DNA of 32,689 nucleotides. Origin: Zetaproteobacteria bacterium. GTDB lineage: Bacteria; Pseudomonadota; Zetaproteobacteria; Mariprofundales; Mariprofundaceae. Within the stretch, counting starts at the first letter, position 1; each line of letters starts with the position of its first letter. The notes beneath the pieces were generated by a model. It had not been told where the DNA came from, searched no databases, and was given only the letters and a program-made list of their open reading frames with translations. The position numbers and the translations under genes were made by a program. This document shows positions 25,964-32,689 of this stretch, piece by piece. The DNA lies in NCBI GenBank assembly GCA_003233235.1, contig QILF01000023.1:1-32689 (forward strand). Reading direction: 5' to 3'.

Positions 25964-26665
25964 ATGCAAACACATTTCGATCCACAAGAAATAAAAAAAT
26001 TCGAGGCGATGGCCGAAGAATGGTGGAGTCCGGACGGCAAATTCAAGCCGTTACACCAGATTAATCCGCTGCGCCTTGATTATATTGCCGATGCTACGGA
26101 TATGGCCTCATCAAAGGTGCTCGATGTTGGTTGCGGTGGCGGGTTGCTGGCTGAAAGTATGGCCCGGCGAGGTGCGCAAGTGACTGGTATTGACCGCTCA
26201 CCGAAAGCCCTTGGCGTAGCCCGGTTGCATGCCGAACAATCCGACGTTGATGTTAATTATGTTGAAAGTGATGCTGAATCATGGGCTATGGAACACGAAG
26301 CAAATTATGATGTTGTTACTTGCTTGGAGGTGCTGGAACATGTCCCGGACGTACCGCGCACCGTGCAGGCTTGTTGCGCCATGCTCAAACCGGGCGGATT
26401 ATTCTTTTTTGCCACCCTGAATCGCACCGTGCAATCCTACATCAAGGCGATCATTGGTGCAGAATATGTGCTTGGCTGGTTGCCTCGGGGAACGCACCGG
26501 CACGATAAATTTATTCGTCCCAGCGAGTTGCACGTGGCTTGCCGCGACGGCGGCCTAGATGTGCAGGATGTGCGAGGCATATCCTACCGTTTCATCGCCG
26601 ATAATTTTGAATTTTCCAATGATTTATCGGTGAACTACCTTGGCCGAGCGCGCAAAATCGCCTGA
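25964..26665 (+). CDS. ubiG: Ubiquinone biosynthesis O-methyltransferase
   Basis: Catalyses both O-methylations of ubiquinone synthesis with SAM. The 233-residue length is typical. It begins with the family's FDPQEIKKFEAMAEEWWSP block, then has the SAM motif DVGCGGG at 54-60, and the CLEVLEHVPD and LPRGTHRHDKFI segments that mark UbiG. It stands 105 bases after prmC. A ribosome site is not obvious. It shows that the organism uses ubiquinone. Confidence 0.95.
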   Translation: MQTHFDPQEIKKFEAMAEEWWSPDGKFKPLHQINPLRLDYIADATDMASSKVLDVGCGGGLLAESMARRGAQVTGIDRSPKALGVARLHAEQSDVDVNYVESDAESWAMEHEANYDVVTCLEVLEHVPDVPRTVQACCAMLKPGGLFFFATLNRTVQSYIKAIIGAEYVLGWLPRGTHRHDKFIRPSELHVACRDGGLDVQDVRGISYRFIADNFEFSNDLSVNYLGRARKIA

Positions 26666-26686
26666 TACATATTATTTAACCCGCAC

Positions 26687-28774
26687 ATGATTTCCCTTAT
26701 CCGACGCCTGCCTGTTCGGCCTATTGTTTATATCGTATTGCTGCTGTGCCTGCCATTAGATGCTGCTGCCGGTGATGTGGATATTGTCGCTGATAAAATT
26801 GTGCGCGATGCAGATGGTGTGGCGACGGCCACCGGGCATGTGGAAATCAACCGTGCCGGTGAAACCTTGCAAGCCGATAAGGTACGTTACGATGCCGTTA
26901 GCAAACAAATCAATGCTGAAGGTCATGTGCAGATTCATTCCGCACAGGCGGATATAAGCGCCGCATCCGGCCATATGAATAGCGAAAACAAAAATGGTGA
27001 ATTGCTGGATGCCGATGTGTGGCTTCCCTGCGGTGAACATATCAAAGCCAGCCGCTTGGTGCGTGTCAACGAATATACTTATCAAATTTTCCAACCCGTG
27101 CTTACCACCTGCCCTAAGGATCAGGAAACATGGCATGTGCGGGCTTCGGAAGGGGTCCTGGATCAAAAAGCCGGGACATTTACCGCCAAACACGTGCGTT
27201 TTGAATTTGCCGGTGTGCCGTTATTTTATTCTCCTTACTGGCAACAGGCGACGCGCCGGAAATCCGGTTTAATGATACCTTTTTTTGCGTTCGGAAGGCG
27301 GCGCGGCACGGAATGGGCGCTGCCCTACTATCTTGCCCCTGCGCCTGATTGGGATGCAACCATTACCCCGCATTTGATGACTGCGCGCGGCTTGGCGCTG
27401 GAAACCGAAGTGCGTCATGCTTCGACGATTGGTCGTGAGCAAGTGAACTTCGATGGCATGCACGACAAGGTTATGGGTAGAACGCGTGGTCGGATACAGG
27501 CCAAAGGCCGATGGCGTTTACCGTATGATTTGAATCTTTCGGTCCATGGTGATGATGTTAGCGAAAAGGATTATCTTGCCGATTTTTCTCGGAATGCCAC
27601 CGAAGCTGCAACACGTTATCTATCCAGCCGTGCAACACTTTCGCAGACGTTCGAATATGGTAGCTGGAACCTTTCGACCACTTACAACCATGACCTGTCC
27701 ACGGTCAACAATCGTGCCACGCTGCAACAATACCCCGATTTTCAGGGCAATCTGGCGCTGCCGATTTTCGGTTCTTCTGCGACTTTGCACGTTGATGAGG
27801 ATGCAACACGTTTTTCCAATCGCAATGGTGTGGACGACTGGCGTGTATACCTGCACCCCTATGTAACATTACCTTTGACCTTGCTTGGCGGTGGTTTATC
27901 CACGACGGTCACCGCTGGCACGACGTATACCCGCTATTGGTTAAGGCAGGGTGCGGTTCGCCAGCCGCAACTGACCAGCGGGGAATTCTCAATTGATTCT
28001 TCGATGGTGTTCGAGAATATCAATGCTGCGGGAACCTTCCGGCATAGCATTATTCCACGCATCCGTTACGATTTTAACAACGTCAGCGATAGCGCCAGCA
28101 TACCGTTGTTCGATTCAGTATTAAGCCCGCTCCGTTTAAGCAATTTGTTTTCAGGAGATCGTTATTCCGGCCATGACCGGGTAGAAAATGCACACCGTGT
28201 CGCTTTTTTGCTGACCAACAACTTCGAGGCCAAGCCGACACCCAAAGGCGTTGCGCGAACTCTTTTGAGTATCAGCGCGGGTGCGCAATACAATATTCGC
28301 AGCCGCTTTAATGCAGCGACACCGCCACGGGCGTTTTCTAATCTGCTCGGCAACATCATTTTCACACCCATTCAATCCTTGTCGGTGACCGCCGAGGGTG
28401 AATTCGACCCGGCACAAAGTTTTTGGAACCGGCTCACTGAAACCCTCGCATGGCATAGCGAATCAGGGCATCAGATCAGTGTCACGTATCTGGTCAACAG
28501 CTTAGACCCGGTTACGACCTCGGAAACCTTTCAGGCTTCCGGTACAGTTAAATTTAGTAAACACTGGAAAACTAAAGGGTATATCAATTACGATGTGACG
28601 AAGCGGTTCACACAACAAATGAGCGTTTCCCTTGCCTACACACATCCCTGCTGGGATATTGCTGTTCAGTCCTATCTTACAAATAGACCAAGCGGCACAT
28701 CCAACGGACGTAATCTCGGTGCCAGCATCTTGATAGGATTCAAGGGCGTGGGTAGCGTCGGTTCCTGTTCGTAA
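26687..28774 (+). CDS. lptD: LPS-assembly protein LptD
   Basis: The outer-membrane barrel that, with LptE, inserts lipopolysaccharide into the outer leaflet. The protein has 695 residues with a signal peptide (hydrophobic to about 24, probable cleavage after residues 26-28, AAA). An N-terminal beta-jellyroll of the OstA/LptA type (about 30-140: VDIVADKIVRDADGVATATGHVEI) is followed by a large barrel. Four cysteines, two before the barrel (WLPCGE, LTTCPK) and two near the C-terminus (HPCWDI, VGSC), match the disulfide pattern needed for assembly. It heads lptD-surA-pdxA, a known operon order. Confidence 0.95.
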   Translation: MISLIRRLPVRPIVYIVLLLCLPLDAAAGDVDIVADKIVRDADGVATATGHVEINRAGETLQADKVRYDAVSKQINAEGHVQIHSAQADISAASGHMNSENKNGELLDADVWLPCGEHIKASRLVRVNEYTYQIFQPVLTTCPKDQETWHVRASEGVLDQKAGTFTAKHVRFEFAGVPLFYSPYWQQATRRKSGLMIPFFAFGRRRGTEWALPYYLAPAPDWDATITPHLMTARGLALETEVRHASTIGREQVNFDGMHDKVMGRTRGRIQAKGRWRLPYDLNLSVHGDDVSEKDYLADFSRNATEAATRYLSSRATLSQTFEYGSWNLSTTYNHDLSTVNNRATLQQYPDFQGNLALPIFGSSATLHVDEDATRFSNRNGVDDWRVYLHPYVTLPLTLLGGGLSTTVTAGTTYTRYWLRQGAVRQPQLTSGEFSIDSSMVFENINAAGTFRHSIIPRIRYDFNNVSDSASIPLFDSVLSPLRLSNLFSGDRYSGHDRVENAHRVAFLLTNNFEAKPTPKGVARTLLSISAGAQYNIRSRFNAATPPRAFSNLLGNIIFTPIQSLSVTAEGEFDPAQSFWNRLTETLAWHSESGHQISVTYLVNSLDPVTTSETFQASGTVKFSKHWKTKGYINYDVTKRFTQQMSVSLAYTHPCWDIAVQSYLTNRPSGTSNGRNLGASILIGFKGVGSVGSCS

Positions 28775-28814
28775 TAAAACAGCAGAGTTATTTTCTGCCA
28801 CGGAGAGCAAAGCG

Positions 28815-30140
28815 TTGTATCATCAATTTATCAAACCCATATTTGCAGGCGTCGCGTTGATTGTGTGCGTCTGTATTTCCCCGCCTGCAAAAGCGGAGGT
28901 CATCGACGGTATTGCTGCGATTGTAAATGGCCATGCTCTTACCTGTTATGAGCTCAAGCAAGCTACCTCGGCCCTGCGACAGCAATTATCTACAGTCGAT
29001 GCCAGCCGGATACCGGGTCCGACCCAGTTGGCCGCACGTGCGTTGGACGAAAAAATAACCACCATTCTGCAACAGCAAGAGGCCCGCAAACTGGAGATTT
29101 CTGTTTCCGATGATGAGTTGAACAAGGCCCTAAGCAATATTGAAGTACAAAACAATATCCCCGCCGGGCAATTATTCAATGTCCTTAAAGCGCAAGGTGT
29201 CGATATTGAGGATTACAAAACTTCGTTTAAAAATCGACTGTTAACCGGAAAATTATCCAATATTGCGGTTCGTTCACGCCTTCAGGTCAGCGAAGAGGCG
29301 ATTCATGAGTATTATCGTAAGTATATTGCCAATAACGAGCCGCAGCGTGAAATTGAAATTGCCCAAATATTCATTCCTATATCCATTGACCCGCCACCGA
29401 GCGAGATTGACAAGGCCTACCGGAAAATGAATACATGGCGTGATCAGGTTTTGCATGGCGATAGTTTTGCAAATATGGCGAGGCTGCATTCTCAAGCGCA
29501 GGGGGCGGAGAAAGGCGGACTCATGGGCTGGGTACTTCCGAATGCGATGGCACCGCGCTTTGCATCAATTTTTTCGCTCAAGGTTGGCGAAATTTCACAA
29601 CCGATCCGCTCACCTGCCGGTTTACACCTGTTTAGCGTTATGCAAGAGCGCTTGAAGGAGCCTGCAGCGTTGGGGAAATCTTACGATGAGGTGCATGCAC
29701 GGCACATTTTACTCAAACTTTCAGACACCATGAGCGATGCGGAAAAAACCAAGGTGCGGATACGCGCTGAACAAATCGCCGAAGCGATGCAAGGAGCCAG
29801 CGACGCCGAATTCGCAATTCGTGCCAAGGAGATTTCACAGGGTCCGAGTGCTGCCAAGGGTGGAGACTTGGGTTGGTTTAAGCATGGCGCGATGCTGCCC
29901 GCATTTGAGAAGGCGGCTTTCGCACTTGAGGCCGGCAAAACCTCAGGCGTGGTGCAGACGCGTTTTGGCTTGCACATTATCCGGGTTGTCGAACGGCGGC
30001 ATGTTGATCCTGATTCATTTGAGGCTCACCACGACGAGATCGAGAATATTCTACTGAATATCGAAATGCAGGATCAGTTTCCACGTTGGCTGGCTGGCCT
30101 CAAAGCCAAAGCAACTATCGAATACAGAACCTGCCCTTAA
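28815..30140 (+). CDS. surA: Periplasmic chaperone and peptidyl-prolyl isomerase SurA
   Basis: Escorts unfolded outer-membrane proteins, including LptD, across the periplasm. The 441-residue protein has a signal peptide with cleavage after AKA at residue 27, an N-terminal chaperone module (28-170, beginning VIDGIAAIVNGHALT), and two parvulin domains at about 175-275 and 290-400 (EVHARHILLKLS...GGDLGWFKHGAMLPAFEKAAF). The start is TTG 28815, with GGAGAG upstream. It lies between lptD and pdxA as in many proteobacteria. Confidence 0.95.
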   Translation: MYHQFIKPIFAGVALIVCVCISPPAKAEVIDGIAAIVNGHALTCYELKQATSALRQQLSTVDASRIPGPTQLAARALDEKITTILQQQEARKLEISVSDDELNKALSNIEVQNNIPAGQLFNVLKAQGVDIEDYKTSFKNRLLTGKLSNIAVRSRLQVSEEAIHEYYRKYIANNEPQREIEIAQIFIPISIDPPPSEIDKAYRKMNTWRDQVLHGDSFANMARLHSQAQGAEKGGLMGWVLPNAMAPRFASIFSLKVGEISQPIRSPAGLHLFSVMQERLKEPAALGKSYDEVHARHILLKLSDTMSDAEKTKVRIRAEQIAEAMQGASDAEFAIRAKEISQGPSAAKGGDLGWFKHGAMLPAFEKAAFALEAGKTSGVVQTRFGLHIIRVVERRHVDPDSFEAHHDEIENILLNIEMQDQFPRWLAGLKAKATIEYRTCP

Positions 30141-30143
30141 TCT

Positions 30144-31172
30144 GTGCCACCTATTCTTATTACTGTCGGAGAGCCTGCAGGTATCGGCCCGGATTGTGTT
30201 CTTCTGGCGTGGGCTACTGCACCTGAAAGCCTACGTGATTGTTGCATCTGCGCTCCCATTGCATGGCTAGAGGAGCGCGCATGCCAGCTCGGGCTGGATG
30301 TCCGTTTGGGCGCTGTTGAAAAGCCGGAAGCTTCGACAGATACGCTCAACTGCTGGAACCCGTTATCTCAAGATGCCAAGACCGGCCCGGTTTGCTGCGG
30401 TACAACATCTGCACATACAGCATCGGCTGTTGTGGCGTGTATTCGTGCTGCCGCATTGGCTTGCATACAAAAGAAGGCGGCAGCGATAGTCACCGGTCCA
30501 ATTGAGAAAGCTGTTTTGCGCGACAGCGGTTTCGGTTTTCCCGGGCATACCGAATTTCTCGCCCACCTCGCCGGTGACGTGCCGTTTGTCATGATGCTCG
30601 CCTCGGAAAATTTACGTGTGGCTTTACTGACAACGCATCTTGCGCTTGCTGATGTGCCTGCTGAATTGAGTGTATCGGAAACGCTGCAATGCTTGCGTAT
30701 TGTCCATGATGATTTGCAAACGCGATTTTCCATTGCTGTGCCGCGTATCGGTTTGTGCGGTTTGAATCCGCATGCCGGAGAAGCCGGACATTTCGGCCAT
30801 GAAGAAATTGACGTGCTTGCACCGGCGGTTGCGCAGGCGCGTGACGAAGGCATCAATGTGCACGGCCCGCTGCCTGCCGACACACTGTTCTCTCCGCCAA
30901 TGCGGCTTGAATTTGACGCTGTTGTCTGCTGTTACCATGATCAGGGATTGATTCCAATCAAGGCGCTGAGTTTTGGCGAAGCGGTTAATATCACGCTGGG
31001 CCTGCCGTTCATCCGCACCAGCGTCGATCATGGCACGGCACTGGATCGTGCAGGCGGTGGGAAAATATCCTACAGTAGCCTTATTGCCGCGATTCAGTGC
31101 GCCAGGGCGATGCATGCGGCGCACGTGAATCAGATTCCTGAACGGATCGCAAAGGAGAGTCAATGCATTTGA
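30144..31172 (+). CDS. pdxA: 4-hydroxythreonine-4-phosphate dehydrogenase
   Basis: Oxidises 4-phosphohydroxythreonine in the DXP-dependent synthesis of pyridoxal phosphate. The 342-residue protein begins with ILITVGEPAGIGPD. It has the zinc and substrate residues in GFPGHTEF, GLNPHAGE, CYHDQGLIPIK and the conserved TSVDHGTALD ending. The start is GTG 30144, three bases after the surA stop; no clear ribosome site is seen, so coupling to surA is likely. It overlaps yqgE by 10 bases. Confidence 0.95.
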   Translation: MPPILITVGEPAGIGPDCVLLAWATAPESLRDCCICAPIAWLEERACQLGLDVRLGAVEKPEASTDTLNCWNPLSQDAKTGPVCCGTTSAHTASAVVACIRAAALACIQKKAAAIVTGPIEKAVLRDSGFGFPGHTEFLAHLAGDVPFVMMLASENLRVALLTTHLALADVPAELSVSETLQCLRIVHDDLQTRFSIAVPRIGLCGLNPHAGEAGHFGHEEIDVLAPAVAQARDEGINVHGPLPADTLFSPPMRLEFDAVVCCYHDQGLIPIKALSFGEAVNITLGLPFIRTSVDHGTALDRAGGGKISYSSLIAAIQCARAMHAAHVNQIPERIAKESQCI

Positions 31173-31717
31173 ATGATTTGACCGGAAGCCTGCTGCTGTC
31201 CATGCCGTCGCTTAAGGATGGCAATTTTACCGATGGCGTTGTATTGCTCTGCCATCACGATGCGGAAGGCAGCATGGGCTTGCTGATTAACCGGCCACAG
31301 GAGATTACCGTCGGCGCAGTTCTTGATGATATGAAACTGAAAGGTATCAGGCATCCTGAAATGCCGACTTTCGAAGGCGGTCCTGTGGAGGCATTTCGTG
31401 GTTTTGTACTGCACGATGGTTGGCAGGTGTACGACTCCACGTTGTGCGTAACACCCGATATTCATTTAACCACATCGCGCGACGTGCTTGAGGAAATTGC
31501 CCGTGGTGACGGGCCGGAGCATTTCATGTTGCTGCTCGGTTATGCCGGCTGGGAAGCGGGGCAGTTGGAAGAGGAAATCAACCGCAACGACTGGCTGATT
31601 TCACCTGCAAATGCGCACTTGGTGTTTCACTCGCCATTTGAACAACGCTGGACGCTCGGTGCACAAGCCGTGGGTGTTAATAAGGCGCAACTCTCCGATC
31701 AGGTGGGCCACGCCTGA
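31163..31717 (+). CDS. yqgE: UPF0301/AlgH-family protein YqgE
   Basis: A 184-residue member of the UPF0301 (AlgH/YqgE) family, whose biochemical role is unclear. The family marks are LTGSLLLSMPSL at the start, VVLLCHHDAEGSMGLLINRP, the FEGGPV segment and the LGYAGWEAGQLEEEI block. The start overlaps the pdxA end by 10 bases with AAAGGAGAG about 8 bases upstream, and its stop shares a base with the next start. Confidence 0.92.
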   Translation: MHLNDLTGSLLLSMPSLKDGNFTDGVVLLCHHDAEGSMGLLINRPQEITVGAVLDDMKLKGIRHPEMPTFEGGPVEAFRGFVLHDGWQVYDSTLCVTPDIHLTTSRDVLEEIARGDGPEHFMLLLGYAGWEAGQLEEEINRNDWLISPANAHLVFHSPFEQRWTLGAQAVGVNKAQLSDQVGHA

Positions 31718-32277
31718 TGCCAAATCCGGATATCCAGGTTCTTATCGCCTATCACTCGGATTACGGAAGTACGGAAAAGCTGGCGCAGGCCATCGCCAGT
31801 GGTATGCGATCAGCACATAACAATGTTTCTGTGACCCTACAGCAGGCATCGCAAACCACAGCGGATGATTTGTTGGCTGCTGATGTGCTGGTTTTCGGTA
31901 CACCCGTTCACATGGGCGGCATGGCCTGGCAGATGAAAAAGCTGATTGATGATGCGGGGAGTTTATGGATGGAAAATGCATTGCAGGGCAAGCTCGGCGG
32001 TGTGTTTGCCAGTGGCAGTGGTTTTGGGGGTGCAGGCGGTGGTGTTGAATTAACCATGGCTGCGCTGCATGCCAATTTCCTTGAACACGGCATGATTGTT
32101 GTCGGCCTGCCAAAAAATGCACTGGGTTATGCAGACGGCGGACTGCATTGGGGCGTTTACGCACGCACCGGCAACCACGAGGGCATGCCAAGCGGCATCA
32201 GCGACAGCCAGTTAACATCTGCCCGCTCCTACGGCGCGTATCTGCTTGAGATTGCGGGTAAAATTCTGCGCAATTAA
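31717..32277 (+). CDS. Flavodoxin-family protein, WrbA-like
   Basis: A 186-residue flavodoxin-fold protein. The FMN phosphate loop is YHSDYGSTEKLA (11-22), followed by GTPVHMGGMAWQMKKLID and the second flavin-contact loop ASGSGFGGAGGG. This fits WrbA-type NAD(P)H:quinone oxidoreductases, which reduce quinones by two electrons, but the C-terminal half is less canonical, so I give no symbol. The ATG overlaps the yqgE stop by 1 base. It is the last gene of the plus-strand run. Confidence 0.85.
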   Translation: MPNPDIQVLIAYHSDYGSTEKLAQAIASGMRSAHNNVSVTLQQASQTTADDLLAADVLVFGTPVHMGGMAWQMKKLIDDAGSLWMENALQGKLGGVFASGSGFGGAGGGVELTMAALHANFLEHGMIVVGLPKNALGYADGGLHWGVYARTGNHEGMPSGISDSQLTSARSYGAYLLEIAGKILRN

Positions 32278-32289
32278 AATTTATTGGCA

Positions 32290-32311
32290 CGAGCCACTTG
32301 CAAGTGGCTCG
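32290..32311. repeat. Perfect 22-bp palindrome made of the MITE end sequence
   Basis: CGAGCCACTTG followed immediately by its complement. The first half repeats the GAGCCACTTGCAA start of the 163-bp element at 21875-22037 and the second half repeats its other end, so this looks like the two ends joined without the interior. It could also act as a terminator after the flavodoxin-like gene, although no T-run follows. The remainder of 32312-32459 shows no gene. Confidence 0.85.
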
Positions 32312-32459
32312 CACGACTGCTGATAAAAAACATCCGATTGCCTGCAATTCACATCTTGGTTCACAGCATTTCAGCCAGCACTTCCCTAACAAAAACCGCC
32401 TGAAAAACCAAAAAAAAGGAGATGAGGGTTCCCAGCATCAGCAATTCGGAGTAATCATA

Positions 32460-32689
32460 TCAATTCGATCCTTTCAACAGGCTGTTTAAATAATTAAGTG
32501 CTAAACCTCTTCTTAACAAATTATGATCTCGCTGATTGGAATATGTTCGAAGGCAGGAAATACAGGAGGAATCTTCACCGCAATAATTACAGTTTAGTAA
32601 TTCAACCGCAGCTTGAAGAACCTCTGGCAAATGCTCTTTAACATCATGGACAAAACCGGCGCCTCCTGGCGCTGTATCGAAAAGAACCA
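32460..32689 (-). CDS. 3' end of a DUF1998-domain protein (partial)
   Basis: Reading leftwards from the window edge, the frame is open for 75 codons to TGA at 32460-32462. It encodes VLFDTAPGGAGFV, then a four-cysteine cluster C-x2-C-x6-C-x2-C (CNYC and CISC), then CLRTYSNQRDHNLLRRGLAL. This pattern, a GGAG-containing loop, paired cysteines and a CLR-Y-NQ-H tail, is the C-terminus of DUF1998. Known carriers are MrfA/YprA-type DEAD-box helicases and DrmB of the DISARM phage-defence system. The N-terminal part lies outside the window, so which one it is cannot be told. Confidence 0.8.
   Translation of the reverse strand, partial: VLFDTAPGGAGFVHDVKEHLPEVLQAAVELLNCNYCGEDSSCISCLRTYSNQRDHNLLRRGLALNYLNSLLKGSN

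Noticed and set aside
25743-25985. 80-residue minus-strand frame between prmC and ubiG
   Set aside because: It begins inside ubiG and runs into prmC in reverse; no motif or ribosome site.

Overview
The window looks like the chromosome of a Gram-negative, ubiquinone-making proteobacterium. It carries lptD and surA for outer-membrane biogenesis, ubiG for ubiquinone, and hemA/prfA/prmC and trp/accD/folC clusters in typical proteobacterial order. I cannot fix the class from sequence alone; a gamma- or zeta-proteobacterium is a guess. Most of the window is moderate-GC housekeeping DNA cut by short mobile or repetitive insertions.

Layout. 1-81: tail of an unidentified gene. 226-1439: a Yip1-like membrane protein and a convergent cytochrome b561-like protein. 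1551-7127 (minus strand): an arginine block of XRE regulator, argD, argF and argG. A small secreted protein and a REP-associated tyrosine transposase (RAYT) with its repeats separate argF from argG. 7248-7646: an orphan receiver protein divergent from the XRE gene. 7654-7862: a cluster of CTAG-bounded repeat ends. 7871-13417: trpF-trpB-trpA, a metallo-beta-lactamase-fold hydrolase, accD and folC, tightly packed on the plus strand.

13418-16880 is an accessory segment. Related palindromic repeats with a shared GAATTC(A/G)GGGGACA core lie on both sides of an AT-rich trio: a TagD-like cytidylyltransferase (minus), a PssA-like CDP-alcohol phosphatidyltransferase and a PHP-domain phosphoesterase (both plus). 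A yefM-yoeB toxin-antitoxin operon with a clear promoter and TGTACA operator follows. The trio is the best candidate for an undescribed pathway: activation of a phospho-alcohol with CTP, transfer at the membrane, then hydrolysis.

16950-21656 (minus strand apart from one small plus-strand ORF): ilvB-ilvN and prlC. 21657-22070 has no gene but holds a terminator-like hairpin and a 163-bp MITE-like inverted repeat. 22071-31717 (plus): an unknown protein with an acidic pentapeptide repeat, hemA-prfA-prmC, ubiG, then lptD-surA-pdxA-yqgE. A flavodoxin-like gene ends the run at 32277.

32278-32689: a perfect 22-bp palindrome made of the same end sequence as the MITE, then the 3' end of a minus-strand gene encoding a DUF1998-type zinc-binding C-terminus. 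This hints that a helicase or defence gene begins beyond the window edge.
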